Of a stretch of DNA of 64,000 nt, positions 38,246 to 46,535 are shown one piece after another. Origin of the DNA: Nocardia sputorum. Lineage in GTDB: Bacteria; Actinomycetota; Actinomycetes; Mycobacteriales; Mycobacteriaceae. The position numbers and the translations under genes were made by a program. Numbering within the stretch: the first letter of the stretch is position 1; each line of letters starts with the position of its first letter. The stretch is taken from NCBI RefSeq assembly GCF_027924405.1, contig NZ_AP026978.1:620001-684000 (forward strand). The letters run 5' to 3'. Below the pieces are notes generated by a model. That model was not told the DNA's origin. It did no database searches and worked only from the letters and a program-made list of their open reading frames with translations.

Positions 38246-38932
38246 ATGCGCATTCTGGTGGTCGACGACGACCGGGCGGTCCGGGAATCGCTGCGCCGGT
38301 CGCTCACCTTCAACGGCTACTCCGTCGACCTCGCGGTGGACGGTGTGGACGCGCTGGAGAAGGCAACCGTCCAGCGACCCGACGCGCTCGTGTTGGACGT
38401 CATGATGCCCCGGCTCGACGGGCTCGAGGTCTGCCGTCGGCTCCGCAGCACCGGCGATGATTTGCCGATTCTGGTTCTCACCGCGCGAGATTCGGTATCG
38501 GAGCGGGTCGCGGGCCTCGACGCCGGGGCGGACGACTATTTGCCGAAGCCTTTCGCACTGGAGGAACTGCTGGCCAGGTTGCGCGCGCTGCTGCGCCGCA
38601 CGTCCGCGGCTCCGGGTGACGCCTCCGAGGCAATGAAGTTCGCCGACTTGTCGCTGGACCCGGTGACTCGCGAGGTGTCCCGCGGCGCGCGGCAGATCAG
38701 TCTCACCCGCACCGAGTTCTCATTGCTGGAAATGCTGATGGCGAACCCGCGCCGGGTGCTCACCCGCAGCCGCATTCTCGAGGAAGTCTGGGGCTACGAT
38801 TTCCCGACCTCGGGAAACGCGCTCGAGGTCTACATCGGTTATCTGCGTCGCAAAACCGAGGCCGAGGGCGAGCCGCGGCTGATCCACACAGTGCGCGGCG
38901 TCGGCTATGTGCTGCGTGAAACGCCGCCGTAG
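38246..38932 (+). CDS. mprA: Response regulator MprA
   Basis: 228 residues, OmpR/PhoB type. Receiver domain with phospho-acceptor Asp at about 51 (ALVLDVMMP), DDD acidic pocket at 7-9 and Lys of the PKPF motif; C-terminal winged helix ([46 protein letters not shown]). Stress-responsive regulator that in mycobacteria controls sigE, sigB and pepD. Followed by mprB 10 bp downstream; gene order matches Rv0981. Confidence 0.95.
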   Translation: MRILVVDDDRAVRESLRRSLTFNGYSVDLAVDGVDALEKATVQRPDALVLDVMMPRLDGLEVCRRLRSTGDDLPILVLTARDSVSERVAGLDAGADDYLPKPFALEELLARLRALLRRTSAAPGDASEAMKFADLSLDPVTREVSRGARQISLTRTEFSLLEMLMANPRRVLTRSRILEEVWGYDFPTSGNALEVYIGYLRRKTEAEGEPRLIHTVRGVGYVLRETPP

Positions 38933-38942
38933 GTCCGCGGTC

Positions 38943-40397
38943 ATGGCACGAACCCCGCCCAGGCGCCCCGTCGTCGCCGCCCTCGGACAGCGCCCGCCCG
39001 AGCCCTCGGATATGCGCCCGCCCATGCCGCTGACGCGGACGGTCTCGCTGCGGTGGCGGGTGACCCTGCTGGCCGCGTCCGTCGTGGCGATCGCGGTGGC
39101 GGTCACCTCGATCGCGGCCTACGCGCTGGTGGCGCGCGCGTTGTACGACGACGTGGACGCCCAGTTGCGCAGCCGGTCCACGGCGGTGATCGCCAGCAAC
39201 CCGTACGGCTTCAACAACCTGAACCTGATGGTCGCCGCCGCGTTCTACGACGACACCGGCATCGCGCTGATCTACCCCGACCTCCGGCGCTGGCTGCCGC
39301 CGCAATCCACCGATCCGCCGGTCGGCCCGCAGGAGTTGGCCGTCGCGCGCGGCGAGCGCAGTTCGTCGCTGCGCACCGACGGCAATCAGCGCGTGCTGGC
39401 GGTGTACACCAACACGGGTGCCACGCTGGTGATCTCGCAGCGGCTGGACCGCACCCGGGAGGTGCTCGACCGGCTCGCCTGGCTGTTGTTCGTCGTCGGC
39501 GGTTGCGGCGTCGTGCTGGCCGCCGCGGCGGGCACGGCGGTCGGCCGGACCGGGCTGCGGCCCATCGCGCGGCTGACGGCGGCCACCGAGCGGATCGCCC
39601 GCACCGACGACCTGACTCCGATCCCGGTCACCGGTGACGACGAACTGGCAAGGCTCACAGAGAGTTTCAACACGATGCTGCGCGCGCTCACCGAGTCGCG
39701 CGATCGCCAGCGCAGGCTGGTCGCCGACGCCGGGCACGAACTGCGCACGCCGCTGACCTCGCTGCGGACCAATATGGAGTTGCTCATCGCGTCCAGCCGG
39801 CCCGGCGCTCCGCGCATACCGGACGAGGACATGGCCGGACTGCGCGCCGACGTGATGGCCCAGATCGAGGAGTTGTCGACGCTGGTGGGCGATCTTGTCG
39901 ATCTCGCCAGGGAGGACGCGCCGGAAACCGTCTACGAGCGGGTGGATCTGGGAGAGGTCGTGGAGCGCGCCCTCGAGCGCGCCCGCCGCCGCCGGGCCGG
40001 CATCGAATTCGTCGCCGATCTGCGCCCGTGGTTCGTCTACGGGCACGAGGCGGGCTTGGCTCGGGCGGTGCTGAACGTGCTGGACAACGCGGCCAAGTGG
40101 AGCCCGGCGGGCGCGCAGGTGCGCATCCTCATGCGGGAGAGCGGTCCGGGCCTGCTCGAGTTGTCCATCGATGACGCCGGTCCCGGTATCCCGCCGGCGG
40201 AGCGGGAGTTGGTGTTCGAGCGCTTCTACCGGGTGATGTCGTCGCGGTCGATGCCGGGCTCGGGTCTCGGGCTGGCGATCGTCAAGCAGGTGGTGACCAA
40301 ACACGGCGGCACCATCGCCATCGATACCTCGCAGCGCGGCGGTACCGTGGTGCGCATCGTGTTGCCGGGCGAGCCGGGCGCGCCGGCGTCGGATTGA
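38943..40397 (+). CDS. mprB: Sensor histidine kinase MprB
   Basis: 484 residues. TM1 at about 40-63, extracytoplasmic domain to about 175, TM2 at about 178-200, HAMP, H-box DAGHELRTPLTSL with His about 265, N-box VLNVLDNAAKWSP, G-boxes DDAGPGIP and GSGLGLAIVK. Cognate kinase of MprA, sensing envelope stress through the extracytoplasmic domain. Start at ATG 38943, 10 bp after mprA. Confidence 0.95.
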   Translation: MARTPPRRPVVAALGQRPPEPSDMRPPMPLTRTVSLRWRVTLLAASVVAIAVAVTSIAAYALVARALYDDVDAQLRSRSTAVIASNPYGFNNLNLMVAAAFYDDTGIALIYPDLRRWLPPQSTDPPVGPQELAVARGERSSSLRTDGNQRVLAVYTNTGATLVISQRLDRTREVLDRLAWLLFVVGGCGVVLAAAAGTAVGRTGLRPIARLTAATERIARTDDLTPIPVTGDDELARLTESFNTMLRALTESRDRQRRLVADAGHELRTPLTSLRTNMELLIASSRPGAPRIPDEDMAGLRADVMAQIEELSTLVGDLVDLAREDAPETVYERVDLGEVVERALERARRRRAGIEFVADLRPWFVYGHEAGLARAVLNVLDNAAKWSPAGAQVRILMRESGPGLLELSIDDAGPGIPPAERELVFERFYRVMSSRSMPGSGLGLAIVKQVVTKHGGTIAIDTSQRGGTVVRIVLPGEPGAPASD

Positions 40398-40577
40398 GCC
40401 AATACCGGGCGACGGAACTTCATTTCCGACACAATGTCGAGTTCTGTGCGGAATATTCATCGCCGGTGGGGTATTTCGGACAATGCTCCGAGTGGTTTGC
40501 CGCAGGATTTGAGACATCAAGTTGTCGGTGGTTCTTTTGCGCCCCGGCTGCGCAGCTCTCGGAAAACTGAAAGCACG

Positions 40578-40596
40578 GTCTCAGTCCGCTCTCAGT
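40578..40596 (+). promoter_or_regulatory. MprA-box-like direct repeat before pepD
   Basis: GTCTCAGT-N3-CTCTCAGT, same spacing as the mprA copy, 45 bp before the pepD start in the 244-bp gap after mprB. It implies that pepD has its own MprA-driven promoter. Confidence 0.8.
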
Positions 40597-40641
40597 CGCC
40601 GTGGCCACCCTGGTCGAGACGTGAGCAGAAACGAGGAGTCC

Positions 40642-42015
40642 ATGACCGAGGATTCGAAGGATCGCCGGGAGCCGGGTTCGCCGGACGCGGGCGCGTTCGG
40701 GCCAGGAGAGGCGCACGCTCCCGGTTACGGTCCGCGGGAAGCACAGCATCCCACCGCCCAGTTCCCGCCGCAGCACCATCCGGCCGCGCCCTTCCCGGGA
40801 TATCCGCCGTCCTTCGCTCCCCCGAACGACGCCACGCAACCGCACGGCCTGGCCTTCGGCGCCGCGCCCGCACCGGCCCGGCGTCCGTTCCGCGCCGGCC
40901 TGGCCGCGGGCGCCGTCGTGCTCGCACTGGTCAGCGGTGGTGTCGGCGGTGCGGTCGGCGCGCTGGTCACGCATGGTGACGACGGTCGAGCCCCGGTGAC
41001 CAACGCCCTGGACGCGCCGAAGCCGAACGTGAGCAACGCCGTGAACGCTCCGGCCGGTTCCACCCAGGCGGTCGCGCAGAAGGTGCTGCCCAGCGTGGTG
41101 ATGATCAAAGTGGCCAGCAGCAAGGTCGAGGGGGAGGGCTCCGGCGTGGTGCTGTCCTCCGACGGCCTGATCCTGACGAACAATCACGTGGCCGCGGGCG
41201 GCGGGCCGAACGCCAGGATGGAGGTCGTGTTCTCCGACGGCAGCAGCGCGCCCGCGACGCTGGTCGGCGCCGATCCGGTCTCCGACCTGGCCGTCATCAA
41301 GGTCTCCGGAAAGAGCGGCCTGACCCCCATCGAGCTGGGCACCTCGGCGAACCTGCAGGTCGGCCAGCCGGTCGTGGCGATCGGCTCGCCGCTGGGACTG
41401 GCGGGCACGGTCACCACGGGCATCGTGTCGGCACTGAACCGTCCCGTCGTGACCAGCGGCGACGGAAACGAGTCCGGCGCCGCGGTCAGCCCGGTGATCG
41501 ACGCTGTCCAGACCGATGCCGCGATCAACCCGGGGAACTCGGGTGGCGCGCTGGTGGACGGCAGCGGCAAGCTCATCGGCATCAACACCGCCATCGCGAC
41601 GCTCGGGCCCACCGAGACGACGGGTGGCCAGACCGGGTCGATCGGGCTCGGGTTCGCGATCCCCGTCGACCAGGCGCGCCGGGTGGCCGACGAACTGATC
41701 AAGACCGGCAAGGCCACCTACGCGCAAGTCGGGATCACGGTGTCGCGTCAGCAGGACCCGGCCCAGCAGGTTTCCGGCGCGAAAGTCCGCGACGTCACGC
41801 CGGACGGTCCCGCCGCGCGCGCGGGCGTGCCGCCGGGGGCGGTCGTGACGAAGCTCGACGACCGCCCGATCGACTCCGGCAACGCGCTCGTCGCCGCGGT
41901 CCGCTCCCATCAACCAGGAGACAAGGTGAAGATCACCTACACCGACGATCAAGGCAACAACCCCAAGACCGTCGAGGTGACCCTCTCCGGCGCGCCCGCG
42001 GACGGCGGCCGATGA
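40642..42015 (+). CDS. pepD: HtrA-like serine protease PepD
   Basis: 457 residues from ATG 40642. Pro/His/Ala-rich cytosolic N-terminus (1-82), one TM helix (AGLAAGAVVLALVSGGVGGAVGALV, about 85-110), trypsin-like domain with catalytic His182 (TNNHV), Asp215 (SDLAV) and Ser300 (NPGNSGG), then a PDZ domain at about 355-455. Periplasm-facing quality-control protease regulated by MprAB in mycobacteria. Same position as Rv0983. The stop overlaps the moaB2 ATG. Confidence 0.95.
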   Translation: MTEDSKDRREPGSPDAGAFGPGEAHAPGYGPREAQHPTAQFPPQHHPAAPFPGYPPSFAPPNDATQPHGLAFGAAPAPARRPFRAGLAAGAVVLALVSGGVGGAVGALVTHGDDGRAPVTNALDAPKPNVSNAVNAPAGSTQAVAQKVLPSVVMIKVASSKVEGEGSGVVLSSDGLILTNNHVAAGGGPNARMEVVFSDGSSAPATLVGADPVSDLAVIKVSGKSGLTPIELGTSANLQVGQPVVAIGSPLGLAGTVTTGIVSALNRPVVTSGDGNESGAAVSPVIDAVQTDAAINPGNSGGALVDGSGKLIGINTAIATLGPTETTGGQTGSIGLGFAIPVDQARRVADELIKTGKATYAQVGITVSRQQDPAQQVSGAKVRDVTPDGPAARAGVPPGAVVTKLDDRPIDSGNALVAAVRSHQPGDKVKITYTDDQGNNPKTVEVTLSGAPADGGR

Positions 42016-42611
42016 TGCGCGCGGTGCCCGGCGGACGGGTCCCGGTGATCGATGTCGACGCCGACGTTCTCGGCGCGGCCGCCGAGTTGCTGGACGCAGG
42101 CGCTACGGTGAGCAGCATGGAAATCGATGCTCCTGTGGCGGGGCGTGCTCTGGTGGTGGTCGTCGACGATCGAACGGCGCATGGAGGTGTTGACTCGCTC
42201 GGTCCGCTGGTCACCGAGCTGCTCACCGAGGCGGGTTTCCTCGTGGACGCGTCGGTGTCGGTCCAGGCCGACGAGGTGGAGATCCGCAACGCGCTCAACA
42301 CGGCAGTGATCGGCGGCGTCGATCTGGTGATCTCCGTCGGCGGCACCGGCATGTCCCCGCGCGACGTGACGCCGGAGGCCACCTCGCAGGTGCTCGACCG
42401 CGAGTTGCCCGGAATCAGCGAAGCCCTTCGTTCCTCCGGCCGGGTGGCCGGCTCGCTGGACGCGGGACTGTCCCGCGGTGTGGCAGGCGTGTCCGGCAGC
42501 ACCCTGGTGGTCAACCTGCCCGGCACCCGTTCCGCCATCCGGGACGGCATGGCGACGCTCGGCCCGCTCGCCAGCCGGGTGATCGGTGAGCTCTCCGGAT
42601 TGGTCGAATAA
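42012..42611 (+). CDS. MogA/MoaB family molybdenum cofactor protein (MoaB2)
   Basis: 199 residues. MPT-binding domain motifs: ALVVVVDDRTAHGGVDSLGPLVTELL, VDLVISVGGTGMSPRDVTPEA, RGVAGVSGSTLVVNLPGTRSAIRDGM. MoaB/MogA proteins adenylate molybdopterin. The 50-residue lead before the domain is longer than usual. ATG overlaps pepD by 4 bp, as with Rv0984 after Rv0983. Confidence 0.92.
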   Translation: MMRAVPGGRVPVIDVDADVLGAAAELLDAGATVSSMEIDAPVAGRALVVVVDDRTAHGGVDSLGPLVTELLTEAGFLVDASVSVQADEVEIRNALNTAVIGGVDLVISVGGTGMSPRDVTPEATSQVLDRELPGISEALRSSGRVAGSLDAGLSRGVAGVSGSTLVVNLPGTRSAIRDGMATLGPLASRVIGELSGLVE

Positions 42612-42636
42612 TCCCCGCGCCCACACCTGCTGAGGA

Positions 42637-42665
42637 CCCTCGCCCGGCTGCGCGCCGGGCGAGGG
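42637..42665 (+). terminator. moaB2 terminator-like hairpin
   Basis: Perfect 11-bp stem CCCTCGCCCGG (42637-42647) / CCGGGCGAGGG (42655-42665), 7-nt loop, 25 bp after moaB2. Its right arm carries the purine-rich GAGGGA that could act as Shine-Dalgarno for the small ORF downstream. Confidence 0.75.
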
Positions 42666-42676
42666 ATGCCGCGCGC

Positions 42677-42796
42677 TTGGCGAAGATCTTCGGCGACACG
42701 TTGCCCGACACCACCGCCGACGAGCGCGACGAGCGCGACGACGTCCGGTCGCCGGACGATTGGCTGCGCGCCCAGATACCCCCGCATCACGGCTAG
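42677..42796 (+). CDS. Small protein with PPHHG C-terminus, start uncertain
   Basis: 39 codons from TTG 42677 encode MAKIFGDTLPDTTADERDE and so on, ending DDWLRAQIPPHHG. I recall short actinobacterial proteins with the same FGDxLPxxTxDER ... DDWLRxQxPPHHG layout, so the sequence looks like real coding. The frame is open 5' to about 42596 but contains no ATG or GTG. TTG 42677 has GAGGGA 10 bases upstream, inside the moaB2 hairpin. Function unknown. Confidence 0.45.
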   Translation: MAKIFGDTLPDTTADERDERDDVRSPDDWLRAQIPPHHG

Positions 42797-43304
42797 CCCG
42801 TTATCTACGTAGTAGCTACGTAATCATGCTCACGGCCTCCGTAATCCACCCGTGATCATTTCCGCTCGGAACCAACCGGGGCGATTCCGCTACGGCCCTG
42901 TCCCGTATCCGGCCACTGGCGCTCCTGTGCCGTCATCTCGGCTCATTGTTTCCATCGGCTGTAGCGATCCCGCATTTATGCACGTCAAGCCATATTCAAA
43001 TGTGCGCAACTGTGATGTAGCTCACCTTGAACTTTACGAAACGTCACGTTGCGGGCGTCGTTATCGAACGTTTAATCTCCCCATCGAGCCACTCGCAATC
43101 GGGCCCGCAATCGTGGGAACCCGGCCCGCACCAAACCCGGACGGCGGAACTCGGCTCGGTTCCGTCGCCAGCTGGTTCGTTGCGCCGAAATAACGGCCGG
43201 TTACACGTCGGCAACAAAGAGGCGACACACTGAGCTGGGCCTGAGAGGACCACTGTCCAGCCTCGATGGTCGAGGTTGACTGTTTGAACCTGATGAGGGG
43301 AAGT
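42797..43304. other. Intergenic region upstream of the porin cluster
   Basis: About 508 bp with no gene. It is notably AT-richer than its surroundings, consistent with a strong promoter region. Present are the dyad-rich CTACGTAG/TACGTA cluster (42805-42822) and a small hairpin CCTCGA-TGG-TCGAGG (43261-43275) 29 bp before the porin start. In M. tuberculosis this position holds mscL (Rv0985c), which is absent here. Confidence 0.5.
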
Positions 43305-43979
43305 ATGAGCGAGAACCGCACCAATGGTCTGCGCCGCGGTGCCCGCGTCGCGGGCGTCGGCGCTGCCGCGGCTGTTGCCTTGGGCCTGCTTTCGACCGGT
43401 GCCGCCAATGCCGACACCTTCGTGCCGTTGCCGGACGGCCAGAAGGTGGGACCCGGCGTGACGATCACCCGGAACGGAGAGCGGGCCCTGATCTCGCCGT
43501 CGCTGGCTGCCAACGGCGCCGGTCGCGTGGTCTGGGTATCGGGCAACGCGGTCGCCGACGTCACCGTGACGCCGGAAGGCGAGATCGGCCCCAACAACGG
43601 TCCGACCGGAAACCCCGGAACCAACAATTCCTCGACGCACGGTGCGTCGCAGTTGAGCACCGGTTACATCGTCGGCTGCCAGATCAGCATCGCCGACGAC
43701 GCGATCTCCGCGGGTGTGTCGGGCAGCGTGAACCTCAGCGGCGCGAGCGCGGGCGGTTCGATCGGTGTCAACCTCGGCCCCGGCGAAGTGAAGTTCGTTC
43801 AGATCGATTACAAGGACATCCTCAAGCCGGGTGTGTACTCCGTCGAGTACCAGGATGCCGAGATTCAGATCCAGGGCTGCGCGGGTTACGCGCAGGCGCG
43901 TTCGTACACGGTCGTCGAGATCATCGGCGATCACTACTCGAAGACCACCCTCTACGGGATGCCGTTCAGCATCGGCTGA
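43305..43979 (+). CDS. MspA family porin, type A copy 1 (Nfp-like)
   Basis: 224 residues. Signal peptide with basic lead NGLRRGARVAG, hydrophobic core and cleavage site ANA-DT at about 37. Mature chain has the MspA features: VGCQISIADDA, GxxxINL-type strands GGSIGVNLGPGEVKFVQIDYKDI, and terminal GCAGYAQARSYTVVEI ... GMPFSIG. Forms outer-membrane pores in mycolata; Nocardia farcinica NfpA/NfpB form mixed channels. GAGGGGAAG precedes ATG 43305. Differs from copy 2 at about ten mature residues. Confidence 0.93.
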   Translation: MSENRTNGLRRGARVAGVGAAAAVALGLLSTGAANADTFVPLPDGQKVGPGVTITRNGERALISPSLAANGAGRVVWVSGNAVADVTVTPEGEIGPNNGPTGNPGTNNSSTHGASQLSTGYIVGCQISIADDAISAGVSGSVNLSGASAGGSIGVNLGPGEVKFVQIDYKDILKPGVYSVEYQDAEIQIQGCAGYAQARSYTVVEIIGDHYSKTTLYGMPFSIG

Positions 43980-44044
43980 CGTCTGTCGAAACCAACGAAC
44001 CATCTTCCCGCTGAAGCGGACTCAACCCTCGAGGGATATCAACC

Positions 44045-44716
44045 ATGATCAACCGTAAGAACCTGGCGCGGATGGCCGGCGTCGGCGCCGCTGCCACCAT
44101 CGCCATGGGCCTGTTCTCCACCGGTGCGGCGAACGCCGACACGTTCGTGCCGCTGCCGGGTGGCGAGCTCACCAAGACGTTGTCGGACGGCACCGTCGTG
44201 ACCATCCGTCTGGTCGGGGAGTCGGCCAACATCAGCCCGTCCATGGGTTCGACGCCTTTGCACCGCAACGCCTGGGTCTCCGGAAGCGCGCAGGTCGAAC
44301 TCTCCGGCGCGGCCGGCGGCAAGATCTTCCCGGGTTACACCGTCGGCTGCCAGGTGAACATTGCCGGTGGCGGTGCGACCGGTGGTGTGGACGGCAATGT
44401 GGACTGGAGCGACGGCCAGAACGTCACCGGTGGTGTGGGTGCCAACTCGGGCGGCAATCTCTCGCTGGGCCCGGGCCAGGCGAAGTCGTTCTATGTGCTG
44501 GATTTGGAGCAGGCCGATGACTTCGGCAACGAGACGCACAAGACTCGTAATGCGTTCAGGGGCACGAGCGGTTCGGTGACGTGGGCCGATGAGACCATCG
44601 GTCTGAACGGTTGCGCGGGCTACGCCCAGGCGCGCGCCTTTGTCAGTGTCGAGGTCGAGACCGACAATGTCATCACCTGGGTGACGTTGTGGGGACAGCC
44701 TTTCAGCCTCGGCTGA
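44045..44716 (+). CDS. MspA family porin, type B copy 1 (Nfp-like)
   Basis: 223 residues, signal peptide ending GAANA-DT. Mature chain: FVPLPGGELTKTLSDGTVV, SPSMGSTPLHRNAWVSGSAQVEL, GYTVGCQVNI, LGPGQAKSFYVLDLEQADD, NGCAGYAQARAFVSVEVETDN and WGQPFSLG. Acidic DLEQADD lies where MspA carries constriction-zone acids, suggesting a cation-preferring channel (inference). 65 bp after the A copy; the two probably form a heteromeric pore. Followed by a hairpin terminator. Confidence 0.93.
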   Translation: MINRKNLARMAGVGAAATIAMGLFSTGAANADTFVPLPGGELTKTLSDGTVVTIRLVGESANISPSMGSTPLHRNAWVSGSAQVELSGAAGGKIFPGYTVGCQVNIAGGGATGGVDGNVDWSDGQNVTGGVGANSGGNLSLGPGQAKSFYVLDLEQADDFGNETHKTRNAFRGTSGSVTWADETIGLNGCAGYAQARAFVSVEVETDNVITWVTLWGQPFSLG

Positions 44717-44747
44717 GTGAACTGCGGGTGAAAAACCCGTAGCTGCC

Positions 44748-44788
44748 GATGAAATGGACCCCTCGCATTGCGGCGGGTCCATTTCGTC
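44748..44788 (+). terminator. Terminator after first porin pair
   Basis: Stem GATGAAATGGACCC (44748-44761) / GGGTCCATTTCGTC (44775-44788), 14 bp with one G-T pair. A smaller CGGGT-GAAAA-ACCCG hairpin precedes it at 44725-44739. Confidence 0.85.
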
Positions 44789-45041
44789 ATGAATTCCATT
44801 GGTCCTCAACGGCTATGGGATCCTAGTCGGATCCCTTACTTCGCGAGACGAATTGCCCGAATTTCCGGAAAAGTCTGGTTGATACCGAATAGCATTGTTT
44901 CGTCCGAGATCGCTCGATGACGCGATGGTCGGCGGATCGCTTGATGGACAGCACATTCCATCACGCGCCCCGTCGGCTTTGGAGGGACACGTCCCGCCTC
45001 GACACCCTGGGGCGGGCGGATGCAACCTGATGAGGAAAAAC

Positions 45042-45716
45042 ATGAGCAAGTACCGCATCAACGGTCTGTCTCGAGGCGTCCGCGTCGCGGGCGCCGCCGC
45101 CGCGGCGGCCGTAGCCACCGGTCTGTTGTCGACCGGTGCAGCCAATGCCGATGTCTTCGTACCGTTGCCGGACGGTCACAAGGCAGGCCCCGGCGTGAAC
45201 ATCGCTCGTACCGGTGAGCGCGCCCTGATCTCCCCATCCCTTGCCGCGAACGGTGCCGGCCGTGTCGTGTGGGTTTCGGGGAACGCCATCGCCGATGTGG
45301 CCGTCACGCCGGAAGGCGAGATCGGCCCCAACAACGGTCCGACCGGAAACCCCGGAACCAACAATTCGTCCACCCACGGTGCTTCGCAGTTGAGCACCGG
45401 TTACATCGTCGGCTGCCAGGTCAGCATCGCCGACGACGCCATTTCCGCGGGTGTGTCGGGCAGTGTCAACCTCAGTGGCGCGAGCGCCGGTGGTTCGATC
45501 GGCATCAACCTCGGTCCCGGTGAGGTCAAGTTCGTTCAGATCGATTACAAGGACATTCTGAAGCCGGGTGTGTACTCGGTGGAATATCAGGATGCCGAGA
45601 TTCAGATCCAAGGGTGTGCGGGTTACGCGCAGGCGCGTTCGTACACGGTCGTCGAGATCATCGGCGATCACTACTCGAAGACCACCCTTTACGGGATGCC
45701 GTTCAGCATCGGCTGA
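45042..45716 (+). CDS. MspA family porin, type A copy 2 (Nfp-like)
   Basis: 224 residues. The mature chain is nearly identical to the gene at 43305: about ten substitutions, clustered in the first 55 mature residues and mostly conservative; the C-terminal half is almost unchanged. The signal peptide and 5' region differ more. GAGGAAAA precedes ATG 45042, and the leader shares AACCTGATGAGG with copy 1, so the promoter-proximal leader was duplicated too. The preceding 253 bp after the terminator hold no gene and presumably a second promoter. Confidence 0.93.
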   Translation: MSKYRINGLSRGVRVAGAAAAAAVATGLLSTGAANADVFVPLPDGHKAGPGVNIARTGERALISPSLAANGAGRVVWVSGNAIADVAVTPEGEIGPNNGPTGNPGTNNSSTHGASQLSTGYIVGCQVSIADDAISAGVSGSVNLSGASAGGSIGINLGPGEVKFVQIDYKDILKPGVYSVEYQDAEIQIQGCAGYAQARSYTVVEIIGDHYSKTTLYGMPFSIG

Positions 45717-45781
45717 CGCGGGTCGGATCTATCAAATCTCTTTTCGCCGAGGCGAACTCGATTCTTTAGGGGAATACCATC

Positions 45782-46453
45782 ATGTTCGATCGTAAAAAAC
45801 TGGCGCGCGCGGCCGGGCTGTGCGCGTCCGCGGCCATCGCGGTAGGTCTGCTCTCGACCGGTGCGGCGAACGCCGACACGTTCGTGCCGCTGCCGGGCGG
45901 GGAACTCACCAAGACGTTGTCGGATGGCACTGTCGTGACCATCCGTCTGGTCGGGGAGTCGGCCAACATCAGTCCGTCCATGGGTTCGACGCCTTTGCAT
46001 CGCAACGCCTGGGTCTCCGGAAGCGCGCAAGTGGAGCTTTCGGGTACGGCCGGGGGCAAGATCTTCCCCGGCTATACCGTGGGTTGCCAGGTGAACATTG
46101 CCGGCGGCGGTGCGACCGGTGGTGTGGACGGCAATGTGGACTGGAGCGACGGCCAGAACGTCACCGGTGGTGTTGGCGCGAACTCCGGCGGCAATCTCTC
46201 GCTGGGCCCGGGCCAGGCGAAGTCGTTCTATGTGCTGGATTTGGAGCAGGCCGATGACTTCGGCAACGAGACCCACAAGACTCGTAATGCGTTCAGGGGC
46301 ACGAGCGGCTCGGTGACGTGGGCCGATGAGACCATCGGTCTGAACGGTTGCGCGGGCTACGCCCAGGCGCGCGCCTTTGTCAGTGTCGAGGTCGAGACCG
46401 ACAATGTCATCACCTGGGTGACGTTGTGGGGAGCGCCTTTCAGCCTCGGCTGA
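45782..46453 (+). CDS. MspA family porin, type B copy 2 (Nfp-like)
   Basis: 223 residues. The mature protein differs from the gene at 44045 at only two positions that I can see (GAAGG to GTAGG and WGQP to WGAP), whereas the signal peptide differs at many (MFDRKKLARAAGLCASAAIAV). Synonymous differences are also concentrated near the 5' end. The pattern indicates recent duplication with homogenisation of the mature region. Strong terminator follows. Confidence 0.93.
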   Translation: MFDRKKLARAAGLCASAAIAVGLLSTGAANADTFVPLPGGELTKTLSDGTVVTIRLVGESANISPSMGSTPLHRNAWVSGSAQVELSGTAGGKIFPGYTVGCQVNIAGGGATGGVDGNVDWSDGQNVTGGVGANSGGNLSLGPGQAKSFYVLDLEQADDFGNETHKTRNAFRGTSGSVTWADETIGLNGCAGYAQARAFVSVEVETDNVITWVTLWGAPFSLG

Positions 46454-46478
46454 GCCGGATCACCACTCGCACAACGCG

Positions 46479-46506
46479 AACGGGCCCGTCCGATGACGGG
46501 CCCGTT
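46479..46506. terminator. Terminator after second porin pair
   Basis: Perfect 12-bp stem AACGGGCCCGTC (46479-46490) / GACGGGCCCGTT (46495-46506), CGAT loop, then TTCGCTT. Lies between the porins and the convergent SAF gene. Confidence 0.88.
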
Positions 46507-46535
46507 TCGCTTGCGGCACGGGCGGGTTCGGCGGG

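Larger units (their letters stand above)
43305..46453 (+). repeat. Tandem duplication of a two-gene porin unit
   Basis: The A-B gene pair is repeated head to tail with a period of 1737 bp (43305 to 45042, and likewise 44045 to 45782). The equal period for both genes shows one duplication of the whole unit with no net length change since. Confidence 0.9.

Noticed and set aside
42805..42822. CTACGTAG/TAGCTA/TACGTA cluster as a specific operator
   Set aside because: The short palindromes overlap and no single extended dyad is formed; kept only as a note in the intergenic entry.
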